From an uncultured cyanobacterium (GTDB lineage: Bacteria > Cyanobacteriota > Cyanobacteriia > Thermosynechococcales > Thermosynechococcaceae): a stretch of DNA of 55,183 nt. A model generated the notes under the pieces. It was not told where the DNA came from, ran no database searches, and saw nothing but the letters and a program-made list of their open reading frames with translations. The stretch is taken from positions 1 to 55,183 of the forward strand of contig CALFCG010000047.1 of assembly GCA_937951315.1 (NCBI GenBank), given 5' to 3'. The position numbers were made by a program, and so were the translations under genes. Shown piece by piece: positions 28,507 through 36,764 of the stretch. Every line of letters begins with the position of its first letter. The first letter of the stretch is position 1.

Positions 28507-28537
28507 CCCTATACCCTCACTTACTGTTGGTATAGGG
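28507..28537. terminator. Hairpin downstream of infB
   Basis: Arms CCCTATACC (28507-28515) and GGTATAGGG (28529-28537) are exact reverse complements with a 13-base loop, 65 bases after the infB stop. No T tract follows, so it may be a weak or Rho-dependent end structure. Confidence 0.4.
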
Positions 28538-28687
28538 GTTAAAGTAAAAGTAGAAGACACAGGACAAATTAACGTTAAATTGAGGATTGTCGCTGAAGTA
28601 CCACCAACAATCCATACCTATCTCGGGTGTTTACGTTATCGTAAAGAAAGAATTAAATTATTGCTCATGTATGGGTGACTTTTGATT

Positions 28688-28897
28688 ATGGTTCATATCC
28701 AATCTCATTCATCTGATCAAACATCGACCAAAAGATCAGAGGTTGTCTGGCCTCATCTGCGACGAGTTATTTCAAAAAGCTCAGGCTTTAAGCACTGGGT
28801 TCTTGAGCGTGGGTTAGATGTAAACGCAACTGATAATGCTTTAGATACTCTCGTTCACTCATATTTGCGTCAAACGCTAGAGACATTGGCATACTAG
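28688..28897 (+). CDS. Small conserved-looking hypothetical protein (69 residues)
   Basis: From ATG 28688 the frame encodes 69 residues with a Ser/Thr-rich N-terminus and a helical C-terminus (FKHWVLERGLDVNATDNALDTLVHSYLRQTLETLAY). The C-terminal pattern with the ending ETLAY recalls small conserved hypotheticals of cyanobacteria, but I cannot name the family. No transmembrane segment. A strong terminator hairpin follows 35 bases after the stop, which supports a separate transcription unit. An in-frame TTG at 28682 would add two residues. Confidence 0.6.
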   Translation: MVHIQSHSSDQTSTKRSEVVWPHLRRVISKSSGFKHWVLERGLDVNATDNALDTLVHSYLRQTLETLAY

Positions 28898-29257
28898 TCT
28901 CTGCCTGATTTCGAAGGGAAATAGGGCTGTTATTTACGTTAGTCGGTGACTATTCACACCGACTAACGTAAATTTGTTTTGAAACGTATATCAGTCACAA
29001 TATGCATCTCTTGGGTAGAGCTAGACATTCTCTAATCCTTTTTTGGCTAGATATAAGCTTCAAAAACAGAAAAATGAGCACGATATTCAGAAACGAAGAG
29101 ACCTAAACCGTCCTCACTTTTCTCATTCAACGCTGAGTCTTCAGTGCTCTAAGTCTCTACGTTCGTGAAAAGGAGTGCAACAAGGTAGACAGCCGACCTC
29201 CCTTATGGGAAGAGAGAACTGGCGCATTGGTGAACAGAAGATGGATTTAAGTTTGAA
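28898..29257. other. 360-base region between the 69-residue gene and tRNA-Ser
   Basis: It holds a perfect 17-bp terminator hairpin at its start and otherwise nothing I can call. A GTG-initiated frame at about 29176 with an AAAGGAG site reads into the tRNA on the opposite strand and is not credible. The 3' flank of the minus-strand tRNA lies here. Confidence 0.4.
28932..28973. terminator. Perfect 17-bp hairpin terminator
   Basis: Arms 28932-28948 and 28957-28973 are exact reverse complements (ATTTACGTTAGTCGGTG) with an 8-base loop, followed by TTGTTTTG on the plus strand. It is the strongest hairpin seen in the window and would work as a terminator for the 69-residue gene; symmetry allows both strands. 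Confidence 0.7.
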
Positions 29258-29342
29258 CGGAGAGGGAGGGATTCGAACCCTCGTTAAGTTGCCCTAAACA
29301 GCATTTCCAGTGCTGCGCCTTCAACCACTCGGCCACCTCTCC
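29258..29342 (-). tRNA. tRNA-Ser (GGA)
   Basis: An 85-base cloverleaf on the minus strand. The acceptor stem GGAGAGG pairs with CCTCTCC, and the anticodon stem-loop CAGCA-CTGGAAA-TGCTG gives anticodon GGA, reading UCC/UCU serine codons. A long variable arm typical of class II serine tRNAs is present (TTTAGGGCAACTTAACG), and the T-arm loop is GTTCGAATC. The CCA end is not encoded. Confidence 0.95.
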
Positions 29343-29409
29343 AGAGGTATACTGATTACTCAGCCTAGGATAGCTATGCTAACAGAATGTGCGAGATGAT
29401 GAAACCCAG

Positions 29410-29775
29410 ATGACCATTTTTAATGTTCACGTACGAAATCGACAAAATCAGCAAGACTATCAAATTCAGGCTGATAGTGATCACTATATCCTTGAAAGTG
29501 CCGAAGCTCAGGGCATACGCTTGCCCTTTGCTTGCCGCAATGGGGCTTGCACGACCTGCGCAGTAAAAGTGATCTCTGGTGACCTATATCAACCCCACGC
29601 AATGGGGCTATCAGAGGAGCTTCAGAAGCAGGGATATGCTTTACTCTGTGTTAGTTACCCCCGTGCAGAACTAGTGGTGGAGACTCAGGACGAAGATGAA
29701 GTCTACGAATTGCAGTTTGGGCGCTACTTTGGCAAGGGAGCTGTCCGTCGAGGTTTGCCATTAGATGAAGAATGA
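29410..29775 (+). CDS. [2Fe-2S] ferredoxin with C-terminal extension
   Basis: A plant-type ferredoxin of 121 residues. The cluster ligands are in CRNGACTTC (Cys-x4-Cys-x2-Cys, about residues 42-50) and a fourth Cys in ALLCVSYP. Compared with photosynthetic PetF (about 97 residues) it has an extra 20-25-residue C-terminal segment (YELQFGRYFGKGAVRRGLPLDEE). This extension resembles the FdC2/extended-ferredoxin group shared by cyanobacteria and plant chloroplasts; I base that on memory. GTG 29389 upstream is in frame, but ATG 29410 starts right at the first beta strand. The 3' end overlaps or abuts the inositol monophosphatase gene. Confidence 0.88.
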   Translation: MTIFNVHVRNRQNQQDYQIQADSDHYILESAEAQGIRLPFACRNGACTTCAVKVISGDLYQPHAMGLSEELQKQGYALLCVSYPRAELVVETQDEDEVYELQFGRYFGKGAVRRGLPLDEE

Positions 29776-30598
29776 TATGGGAGATGAGCTTAATCTGGCA
29801 CTCCTTCTTGATGTTGCCACTGAAGCAGCTCAGGCGGGGGGGGCAGTTCTCCAATTCTATTGGGGCAAACTAGAGAATATTCGCGAAAAAGGTCGCCCAG
29901 GCGATCTTCTGACAGAAGCAGATCAAGCTGCTGAGGCGGCTGTGTTGGCTGTACTTCAGCGTCACTGCCCTGATCATCAGATCCTGGCTGAGGAGTCCGG
30001 AGCGATAGGCAACCCAGATAGTCCCTATCTCTGGGCAGTTGACCCCTTAGACGGGACAACCAACTATGCTCATCAATATCCCTTTTCTGCAACGTCTGTT
30101 GCTCTCCTATTTCAAGGTGTCCCTCAGGTAGGAGCCATCTATGATCCCTTCCATCGAGAGTTGTTTCGTGCGGCGAAAGGTCTAGGGGCAACACGCAATC
30201 GTCAAAAAATTCATGTATCAAACATTGACAATCTATCTCAAAGCTTGTTGGTCACGGGTTTTGCCTATGACCGCCGCGAAACTCCCGACAATAATTATGC
30301 CGAATTTTGTCGTATGACTCATTTAACACAAGGGGTGCGTCGCGGCGGAGCAGCTTGCCTTGATTTAGCTTACGTTGCCTGTGGCCGTCTTGATGGCTAC
30401 TGGGAGCGGGGGCTATCCCCCTGGGATATTGCAGCGGGCATTATCTTAGTCCAGGAGGCTGGAGGATTAGTGACGGCTTACGATCAGAGCCCCCAGCGTC
30501 TAGAGACAGGGCGTTTACTGGCAACCAATGGCCTCATTCACCAGTCATTGAGTCAAGAACTCATGCAAGTTGAGCCAATAGTCTTTAATCTTGAATAA
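29765..30598 (+). CDS. suhB: Inositol monophosphatase family protein
   Basis: Mg-dependent phosphatase of the IMPase/FBPase/CysQ superfamily. The 277-residue sequence shows ILAEESG, the metal-binding DPLDGTTNYAHQYPF motif and WERGLSPWDIAAGIILVQEAGG, the superfamily C-terminal signature. The physiological substrate (myo-inositol-1-phosphate, or histidinol-phosphate in some actinobacteria and cyanobacteria) cannot be told from sequence. ATG 29765 overlaps the ferredoxin end by 11 bases, while ATG 29777 would start one base after its stop; both are possible. Co-transcription with the ferredoxin is likely. Confidence 0.9.
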   Translation: MKNDMGDELNLALLLDVATEAAQAGGAVLQFYWGKLENIREKGRPGDLLTEADQAAEAAVLAVLQRHCPDHQILAEESGAIGNPDSPYLWAVDPLDGTTNYAHQYPFSATSVALLFQGVPQVGAIYDPFHRELFRAAKGLGATRNRQKIHVSNIDNLSQSLLVTGFAYDRRETPDNNYAEFCRMTHLTQGVRRGGAACLDLAYVACGRLDGYWERGLSPWDIAAGIILVQEAGGLVTAYDQSPQRLETGRLLATNGLIHQSLSQELMQVEPIVFNLE

Positions 30599-30706
30599 TG
30601 AGGTTCATCAGCTCAACATCTTGTCAAAGTTGGCTTACTGCACGTCCTTGTTTCTCTATCTCATGTCAGCTCTCAGTTTTATCCATAACGTTCTGGTATA
30701 AGTCAC

Positions 30707-31663
30707 ATGTCTTTTGAGATCACTCGCGGAATAGCTGCATATGACTGCCCAGATCACTATGCAATTTTAGGGGTCACACTGGACGCCACGGCCAGCGAAA
30801 TTCGCAAACGATATTTAAAGATTGCGCGCAGTCTCCACCCAGATGCTCGTGGGCAGGGCTCCGATGTTGCTCAAGCCAGTATGCTGCTCTCGAAACTGGT
30901 TAATCCGGCCTATGAAACTCTTTCCCAAGATAAAGAGCGGGAAGAATATCGTCTACTGGTTCGCCTCGTCAGTCAGCGCGTGACGATGGAGCAAAACCAA
31001 CAATTTGAAACAGAGAAGGCAAAAGAATTACTCAAAGTCAGCAATGTCAATGTTTCGTACAAGGAAATGGTTGCTGAATTAGCAGAGAACCAATATCAAG
31101 CATTAGATCATGTCCAGGCTGTCATTGAACAACTCAGCGAACTCAACCTTGCCTATCTTCTCCGCCAAGAGAGCCCGACAAATGCTCCGCAGCAAAAATT
31201 TGCAACACCTCAATCAACACAGGCACCAACAACATCTCCGTCCCCATCACCACGCCCTTCATCACCCAAAACAGCGGTAACTTCTAGTACTCCACCACCG
31301 GCCCCAAGCAAACCACCTGTTGATACCTTTGTCAGTCAGTATGTGCGCCGCGCTGAGGAACTAATGTCTAAGAATCGCTTTCAGCAGGCGATTCAGGAAC
31401 TGCGAGATGGCTTAAAGCTAGATCCAAAAAGTAGTCAATGCCAAAGTTTGCTAGGGAGCATCTACCTTAAGCAAAAGCAAACCAAAATGGCTAAAATTCA
31501 CTTCCGCCAAGCGTTGAAGCTCAATCCTCAAGATATTGATGCCATTAAGGGCATGGAAAAAATTGCCAAGCGAGAAAAAGCGACTCAAAACGCTACGGCT
31601 CAAAATACAAAGCCGGACTCAGGCAAAAAAGGCCTATTTGGATTATTTGGCGGCAAGAAGTAA
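30707..31663 (+). CDS. J-domain protein with TPR repeats
   Basis: A DnaJ-like co-chaperone of 318 residues. The J-domain (about 15-85) has YAILGVTLDATASEIRKRYLKIARSLHPDARG with the HPD triad. A helical region (86-160), a Ser/Pro/Thr linker (about 162-208) and TPR repeats (about 215-285, FQQAIQELRDGLKLDPKS and KMAKIHFRQALKLNPQD) follow. The C-terminus is basic and Gly-rich (SGKKGLFGLFGGKK). It would stimulate Hsp70 ATPase in a location or with a client set by the TPRs. It is not the general DnaJ because the Cys-rich zinc domain is missing. Confidence 0.9.
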   Translation: MSFEITRGIAAYDCPDHYAILGVTLDATASEIRKRYLKIARSLHPDARGQGSDVAQASMLLSKLVNPAYETLSQDKEREEYRLLVRLVSQRVTMEQNQQFETEKAKELLKVSNVNVSYKEMVAELAENQYQALDHVQAVIEQLSELNLAYLLRQESPTNAPQQKFATPQSTQAPTTSPSPSPRPSSPKTAVTSSTPPPAPSKPPVDTFVSQYVRRAEELMSKNRFQQAIQELRDGLKLDPKSSQCQSLLGSIYLKQKQTKMAKIHFRQALKLNPQDIDAIKGMEKIAKREKATQNATAQNTKPDSGKKGLFGLFGGKK

Positions 31664-31678
31664 AGACGGCAACCGTTA

Positions 31679-31855
31679 CTAGCTCCTATTCAGAATATTG
31701 AGCCATCGGGTCAGCCTTCGTTTCGCTTTCATAGGGCGAACGATGCGAAGTTCACAATGCTTGAGGTTCTGCAGCATTGATTTTAAATTGCGATCGCGAC
31801 TCGCTAATTTGTTGGTTACACAGGCAGGTCGGCGGAGGCAAGAATTACACAGCAC
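31679..31855 (-). CDS. Small basic Cys-containing protein (58 residues), new call
   Basis: A GTG-initiated minus-strand frame of 58 residues. A strong Shine-Dalgarno AAGGAG (31863-31868) stands 7 bases before the start, the best evidence that it is translated. The protein begins MLCNSCLRRPACV, giving CxxC plus a further Cys, and continues with a basic helical body (LASRDRNLKSMLQNLKHCELRIVRP...MKAKRRLTRWLNILNRS). This is a possible small nucleic-acid-binding or zinc protein, but nothing is proven. It is convergent with the J-domain gene (15-base gap). Confidence 0.5.
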   Translation of the reverse strand: MLCNSCLRRPACVTNKLASRDRNLKSMLQNLKHCELRIVRPMKAKRRLTRWLNILNRS

Positions 31856-31862
31856 ACTGTCA

Positions 31863-31868
31863 CTCCTT
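31863..31868 (-). promoter_or_regulatory. Shine-Dalgarno site AAGGAG for the 58-residue gene
   Basis: AAGGAG on the minus strand, 7 bases before the GTG at 31855. It decides the start of this small gene and is unusually good compared with the weak sites of many neighbours. Confidence 0.55.
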
Positions 31869-32108
31869 AATCGGATAGTGCATGAGTGGTTAAACCCTTA
31901 ATTAAATAGGGATATAAAGGATGAAAAAGAAGTGATTTTAATCGCTACGATTTTAGCCAACATCTCTATAAATGGCACCCCTTATTTTGCTGGATGGTAC
32001 AAGGCAATTCTGTGACCTAGAACACCACAAGGCTTAATTTTGAGGCGCTATGACAAGAAGGGCCTAATCGGTCTAGAGTAGAAACAGGTTAACAATTCGC
32101 AACCTTTC

Positions 32109-32480
32109 ATGGATTATCCCCGATCAACAATGATGCGAGCGTCCAGGGCAGTGGCCTGTAGTCCGTTTGAGGTCGAGCTATTTAAGTCGATGAGATCGCA
32201 AAGTATTTCTCTTGCCAAAATTACCGGACAATCTGGCGTCATCCATCACTACACCCGCAAGCCCCTATCTGAGCAGAAAGCAGAGGGCATCATGATGTGG
32301 CTCATTGATGTGGGCCTTCTGCGTCGAGAGGTCGATGGTCAAGGTTTAACAGACAGTTTCCGGTTGACACCGTTGGGTCAGCAGCTCTTGCAGCTCTGGC
32401 AACAACAGAGCATCCCACGCCCATCTCTAGCGGATCATTGGCAAAATCTCTGCAGCCGCTGGGTGCGGTGGCCGGTTTAG
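32109..32480 (+). CDS. Npun_F0494 family protein
   Basis: A 123-residue cyanobacterium-specific protein. It shows ACSPFEVELFKSMRSQSISLAKI, then YTRKPLSEQKAEGIMMWLIDVGLLRREVDGQGLTDSFRLTPLGQQLL, which I recognise as the Npun_F0494 family. Its fold looks like a winged-helix-type domain (helices followed by LLRREVDGQGLTDSFRLTPLG), suggesting DNA or protein binding, but no function is established. The gene ends immediately before cobQ, so a transcriptional link to cobalamin synthesis is possible. Confidence 0.85.
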   Translation: MDYPRSTMMRASRAVACSPFEVELFKSMRSQSISLAKITGQSGVIHHYTRKPLSEQKAEGIMMWLIDVGLLRREVDGQGLTDSFRLTPLGQQLLQLWQQQSIPRPSLADHWQNLCSRWVRWPV

Positions 32481-33977
32481 ATGGGAGCCATCATGGTGGT
32501 AGGGACCACCTCCCATGCCGGGAAATCTCTACTGACCGCAGTCATTTGTCGATTACTCAAACGTCAGGGCAAGCGTGTCTCTCCCTTTAAAGGGCAGAAC
32601 ATGGCTCTCAATGCCTATGTGACGGCTGCGGGGGACGAAATGGGTCATGCTCAAGCGGTTCAAGCTTGGGCCGCAGGCGTCGAACCTCAAGTGGAGATGA
32701 ACCCCATTTTGCTCAAACCTCAAGGAGATATGACCTCTCAGGTGGTCCTCCAGGGGCAAGTCGTGGGCAGAGTCCAGGCCAATGACTACTACCGAGACTA
32801 CTTTGACCGCGGCTGGCAGGCTATTACAGAGGCCCTAGAACACCTAAAACAAGACTTTGACTGGATTGTATGCGAAGGGGCAGGAAGCCCGGCAGAGATT
32901 AATCTCAAGCATCGTGATCTCACAAACATGCGGGTGGCAAAACACCTGCAGGCTCCAACATTGCTCGTGGCAGATATTGACCGGGGCGGAGTCTTCGCTC
33001 ACATTGTCGGTACCCTAGAGCTGCTCGAACCAGAGGAGCGAGCCTTGGTCCGTGGCATTGTGATCAATAAATTTCGGGGCCAGCGGTCTCTCCTCGACTC
33101 AGGGGTGACGTGGCTGGAGGAGCGCACAGGCATCCCTGTTGTGGGCGTGCTGCCCTGGTTACCCCAAACACTCCCGGCAGAGGACTCCTTAAGCCTGTTC
33201 GAGCGTCGGATGACGAAACCAGATGCTGAGATTACCATTGCGGTCATTCGGCTCCCGAGGGTGGCCAACTTTACAGACTTTGATCCGCTTGAATCTGAAC
33301 CCAGTGTCAACCTGCGTTTTGTAGATCCCTCTCAACCCCTTGGCAAACCTGATGCCGTCATTTTGCCAGGGTCGAAAACCACCATTCAAGATCTACAAAC
33401 ACTCCAATCCTCTGGTATGGCTGCTCAGATTCAGGCATACAGCGCAGCAGGCGGTATGGTCATCGGCATCTGCGGCGGTTTACAGATGTTGGGACAGATC
33501 TTGAACGACACCACCGGCCAGGAGGGCCAAGCTGGAGAAGTTTCTGGGCTTGGACTTTTACCACTCCGAACAGAGATCACGAATGCGAAGGTGACGCAAC
33601 AACGTCAGGTTCTGATGCGTGCTTTACCCGATCAATTCATCGCTCCATCCGCAGAGCAGCAGGAGATTCATGGTTACGAAATTCATCAAGGTCAAACCCA
33701 GATCTTAAATCCTGAAACCGTTCAGCCTTGGTTTGAAGATCCCACCTTGGGCGTTGTTAGCTTGCAACACCTGACCCTCGGAACCTATCTGCACGGTTTA
33801 TTTGATAATGGGGCTTGGCGAAGATCTTGGCTCAATCAAATACGGTGCAAAAGTGGGCTTCCGCCTTTACCCACAGATATTCGTGATTATGAAGATCAGC
33901 GCAATCTAATGTTAGATCAGGTAACAGATGCGATTGATGAGTATTTAGATTTAACCCCCTTCCTGGCACAATCTTGA
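32481..33977 (+). CDS. cobQ: Cobyric acid synthase CobQ
   Basis: Amidates four side chains of adenosyl-cobyrinic acid a,c-diamide to cobyric acid in cobalamin (or pseudocobalamin) synthesis. The 498-residue sequence has the ATP-binding N-terminus VVGTTSHAGKSLL, CEGAGSPAEINL, VADIDRGGVFAHIVGTLELL and the triad-type glutamine amidotransferase domain: nucleophile GICGGLQMLG and a late His in GTYLHGLFDN. Start ATG immediately follows the previous stop; the end overlaps the next frame. Confidence 0.97.
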   Translation: MGAIMVVGTTSHAGKSLLTAVICRLLKRQGKRVSPFKGQNMALNAYVTAAGDEMGHAQAVQAWAAGVEPQVEMNPILLKPQGDMTSQVVLQGQVVGRVQANDYYRDYFDRGWQAITEALEHLKQDFDWIVCEGAGSPAEINLKHRDLTNMRVAKHLQAPTLLVADIDRGGVFAHIVGTLELLEPEERALVRGIVINKFRGQRSLLDSGVTWLEERTGIPVVGVLPWLPQTLPAEDSLSLFERRMTKPDAEITIAVIRLPRVANFTDFDPLESEPSVNLRFVDPSQPLGKPDAVILPGSKTTIQDLQTLQSSGMAAQIQAYSAAGGMVIGICGGLQMLGQILNDTTGQEGQAGEVSGLGLLPLRTEITNAKVTQQRQVLMRALPDQFIAPSAEQQEIHGYEIHQGQTQILNPETVQPWFEDPTLGVVSLQHLTLGTYLHGLFDNGAWRRSWLNQIRCKSGLPPLPTDIRDYEDQRNLMLDQVTDAIDEYLDLTPFLAQS

Positions 33978-34000
33978 CCTGTCTCTCTAAGAATCAACCG

Positions 34001-34873
34001 ATGGATAGCCCTCTTCGTTCGACTCTACCCGATTGGATCATTCTTGACCCGATGCTGACCCTTTGGCTGCAAGAGGATATCGGTCGAGGGGATTTAACAA
34101 CTCAGGCTCTCTGTCTATCAGACAAACGCCAGGGAACAGCAAAACTGATCTTCAAGCAAGCTGGATGCCTCGCAGGCCTCCCACTGGTTCAGAGGGTTTT
34201 CTCGCTCCTGAGCAATCAAGTGAAGCTGACATCGCATGCGGCAGAAGGGGAATGGTGTCCAGCAGGTACAGTGGTGGCGTCCATTGAGGGCCCCATGGCG
34301 CCCCTCTTAACGGGAGAACGCGTTGCCCTCAATCTGATCATGCGATTGAGCGGAATTGCGACTTTGACCAAACAGTATGGGGATGCGATCGCAACCCTAC
34401 CCACACAGCTGGTGGACACGCGCAAAACCACTCCTGGCCTTAGACTGCTAGAGAAATACGCAACCCGTGTTGGAGGAGCGAAAAACCATCGTCTGGGCCT
34501 AGACGATGCCGTGATGCTAAAGGAAAACCATATTCAGGCTGCTGGGGGCATCGGTGCTGCAATCACTCAGGTGCGCCACCAAATTCCATTTCCCCTCGCA
34601 ATTGAGGTGGAAACGGAAACATTAGAACAGGTCCAAGAAGCCGTGGAGCATGACATTGATATCATCATGCTTGATAACATGCCCCCCGATCAGATGGCGC
34701 AGGCCATTCAGATGATTCGCTCCCACAATACTCAGATCAAAATTGAGGCTTCTGGCAACATTACGCTAGACACCATTAGAGACGTTGCAAAGACAGGGGT
34801 CGATTACATTTCTACCAGCGCACCGATTACCCAATCCCCTTGGTTAGATATTAGTTTGCGGATTGTGGATTAA
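34001..34873 (+). CDS. nadC: Nicotinate-nucleotide pyrophosphorylase (carboxylating)
   Basis: Converts quinolinate and PRPP to nicotinate mononucleotide in de novo NAD synthesis. The protein shows LTLWLQEDIGRGDLTTQAL, the LMRLSGIATLTKQY helix, DTRKTTPGLRLLEKYA with the PRPP/quinolinate Arg and Lys residues, GGAKNHRLGLDDAVMLKENH and a C-terminal IEASGNITLDTIRDVAKTGVDYIS barrel segment. ATG 34001 gives 290 residues; the TTG at 33974 would overlap cobQ and is less likely. NadC and NAD kinase both occur in this window but are far apart. Confidence 0.96.
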   Translation: MDSPLRSTLPDWIILDPMLTLWLQEDIGRGDLTTQALCLSDKRQGTAKLIFKQAGCLAGLPLVQRVFSLLSNQVKLTSHAAEGEWCPAGTVVASIEGPMAPLLTGERVALNLIMRLSGIATLTKQYGDAIATLPTQLVDTRKTTPGLRLLEKYATRVGGAKNHRLGLDDAVMLKENHIQAAGGIGAAITQVRHQIPFPLAIEVETETLEQVQEAVEHDIDIIMLDNMPPDQMAQAIQMIRSHNTQIKIEASGNITLDTIRDVAKTGVDYISTSAPITQSPWLDISLRIVD

Positions 34874-34925
34874 GCTCTCAGATTGATTGCCCTTACCCAC
34901 ATTTTTAAATGAGTCATGAAAGACC

Positions 34926-34959
34926 AGGCGATCCCGCAACGGGACAGATGTGATCGCCT
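34926..34959. repeat. Inverted repeat AGGCGATC...GATCGCCT with nested stem
   Basis: Outer arms 34926-34933 and 34952-34959 are exact reverse complements of 8 bp and carry half of a HIP1-like GCGATCGC motif. A smaller CCCG-CAA-CGGG stem lies inside. It may be the nadC end structure or part of the rbcR promoter region. Confidence 0.45.
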
Positions 34960-34987
34960 CAAGGTACACTTGCAATGCGGCTAGACT

Positions 34988-35026
34988 AACGATAAGTCAT
35001 GTCGCAAACGCGCTTGATTTATCGTT
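34988..35026. promoter_or_regulatory. Candidate LysR-type operator upstream of rbcR
   Basis: Arms 34988-35001 (AACGATAAGTCATG) and 35013-35026 (reverse complement AACGATAAATCAAG) match in 12 of 14 positions with an 11-base centre, ending 22 bases before the rbcR ATG. LysR proteins often bind such interrupted dyads to regulate their own gene, so autoregulation is plausible. Confidence 0.4.
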
Positions 35027-35048
35027 GCTTGTCAGGTCTCAATCCAAT

Positions 35049-36044
35049 ATGTCTGACCTTCCGTTTACGCTCGATCAGCTCCGCATTCTCAAAGCGATCG
35101 CAGCAGAAGGGAGTTTTAAGCGGGCTGCCGACAGTTTGTATGTCTCCCAACCCGCCGTGAGCCTACAGGTACAAAACCTGGAACGCCAGCTTGATGTACC
35201 GCTCTTCGACCGAGGCGGGCGACGTGCCCAGCTGACAGAAGCCGGCCATCTACTCCTCAATTATGGCGATCGGATTTTAGCGCTCTGTCAAGAGACCTGC
35301 CGAGCCATTGATGACTTACAAAACCTTCAAGGCGGAACTCTTATTATTGGCGCGAGCCAGACCACTGGCACCTATCTCATGCCCCGCCTGATCGGCCTCT
35401 TTCGTAAGGAATATCCCGAAGTTGCTGTTCAGCTTCATGTTCATTCCACTCGCCGGACCTGCTGGAGCGTTGTCAATGGCCAAGTAGACCTCGCCATCAT
35501 CGGGGGAGAAATTCCCCCAGAACTCCAGGAATCTCTTGAGATTACCCCCTATGCCGAGGACGAACTCGCCTTAATATTGCCGACATCTCACCCCTTTGCC
35601 CAGAGAGAAGTTGTCCATCGAGAAGACCTATATAAGCTCAACTTTATTGCCCTTGATGCACAGTCAACCATTCGCAAAGTCATTGATCAAATTCTGGTTA
35701 AGGGGGATATCGACCCGCGTCGCCTCAGGCTAGAAATGGAGCTGAACTCCATTGAAGCCATCAAAAATGCAGTGCAGTCCGGATTAGGTGCAGCTTTTGT
35801 TTCTATATCAGCGATTGAGAAAGAACTGGATCTGGGTCTTTTTAAGCAGGTTGCCATTGAAGGCGTCGTGGTAAAGCGGGTTCTTTCACTGATCATCAAC
35901 CCCAATCGCTATCGTTCTAAGGCAGCGAAAACCTTTATGAATGAGATATTGCCGCAGTTTGCCAGCGTGAGCGCACGCTTGACCTCTCTCTCTGACACTG
36001 AGGCAAAACCCCTATCAACGGCCTCTAGTTCGCCTCCTCGATAA
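35049..36044 (+). CDS. rbcR: LysR-type regulator RbcR (Ycf30/CbbR group)
   Basis: A 331-residue LysR transcription factor. The N-terminal winged HTH (3-65) reads [48 protein letters not shown]. The effector domain (about 95-300) contains [45 protein letters not shown] and [23 protein letters not shown], a combination typical of cyanobacterial RbcR/Ycf30, which activates rbcLS and inorganic-carbon genes in response to metabolites such as RuBP or NADPH. The frame is open upstream (to 34950), but the ATG at 35049 gives the canonical [11 protein letters not shown] start. The C-terminus has a Ser-rich end. No rbcLS is visible here. Confidence 0.92.
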   Translation: MSDLPFTLDQLRILKAIAAEGSFKRAADSLYVSQPAVSLQVQNLERQLDVPLFDRGGRRAQLTEAGHLLLNYGDRILALCQETCRAIDDLQNLQGGTLIIGASQTTGTYLMPRLIGLFRKEYPEVAVQLHVHSTRRTCWSVVNGQVDLAIIGGEIPPELQESLEITPYAEDELALILPTSHPFAQREVVHREDLYKLNFIALDAQSTIRKVIDQILVKGDIDPRRLRLEMELNSIEAIKNAVQSGLGAAFVSISAIEKELDLGLFKQVAIEGVVVKRVLSLIINPNRYRSKAAKTFMNEILPQFASVSARLTSLSDTEAKPLSTASSSPPR

Positions 36045-36169
36045 GACCGATAAATCTGAAGCAGAGACGAACGGCCAGCACAAGGTAGCGTCGAGAAAAG
36101 AGCGGCCATCAGAAGTTAGCCGAATTTATTTGCAACGTACGATACACCTGTGATAGCTTGAGAGCCTGA

Positions 36170-36243
36170 GGACGCATAGCTCAGTTGGTTAGAGCACCAC
36201 GTTGACATCGTGGGGGTCCCCCGTTCGAGTCGGGGTGTGTCCA
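36170..36243 (+). tRNA. tRNA-Val (GAC)
   Basis: A 74-base cloverleaf. Acceptor stem GGACGCA pairs with TGTGTCC (one G-U), D-arm AGCTCAGTTGGTTAGAGC, anticodon stem-loop CCACG-TTGACAT-CGTGG with anticodon GAC, and T-arm CCCCCGTTCGAGTCGGGG. CCA is not encoded. Confidence 0.95.
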
Positions 36244-36764
36244 TTGACATAAAATGCAAGTATTGGTCCGGGGTCGACCTAAACAGCCTTCCGGTTATGT
36301 AAAAATTCTGAAATGTGATGTCTCCGATGGCGACAGACTCATCGTCACCCTGTAACCGCTAAGGATCAGAGCAGACATCACTTATCGCTTAAGTCTGCGG
36401 TCGGGTAGATCTTCCATAGGCAAAAACAAACAGAAAGTCACACGAAGATCTAGCCATTTTTTGACTTTGTATGTTATGCTCCACTGGCAACATTCAATGG
36501 AATGTTTGACTTAATCAATGTAACTCTAGTAACAAATGCAATCATGTTGGCAGCGTTAAAACGCTTCGGCATGGGGGGAAATGCATCTACATAGAGTCAA
36601 AGCGATAAATTCGCACAAGCTTTATTTTGATTAATGCTTGGCAGAGGTTGTGCAAACCAGGGTTAATAAGCCTGTTTTTGCCCCGATTTCTGCAAGGAAT
36701 CTGATTGCGAAGCAAGAGAATAGGCAATGGCACAGCCAAGTATTGTGCTGGGGAATGGAACAAT
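36244..36764. other. 521-base region between tRNA-Val and the DUF2949 gene
   Basis: I see no confident gene. A 33-codon frame at 36254-36355 (MQVLVRGRPKQPSGYV...) stops and the same frame then stays open for some 50 codons, which might be a decayed gene. Inverted repeats TAGATCTTC/GAAGATCTA (36406-36414, 36444-36452) and AACATTC/GAATGTT (36489-36495, 36500-36506) are present. The promoter of the small DUF2949 gene must lie near the end. Confidence 0.35.

Noticed and set aside
29176-29320. GTG-initiated small gene with AAAGGAG upstream of tRNA-Ser
   Set aside because: It reads through the antisense of the tRNA, so the match to a ribosome binding site is likely chance.
31698-31901. 67-codon plus-strand frame downstream of the J-domain gene
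   Set aside because: It is the antisense of the better-supported minus-strand 58-residue gene, and has no ribosome binding site.
36254-36355. 33-codon frame after tRNA-Val as an integrase or nuclease remnant
   Set aside because: Too short, and no attachment-site repeat of the tRNA 3' end was seen in the region, so no evidence of an integrated element.
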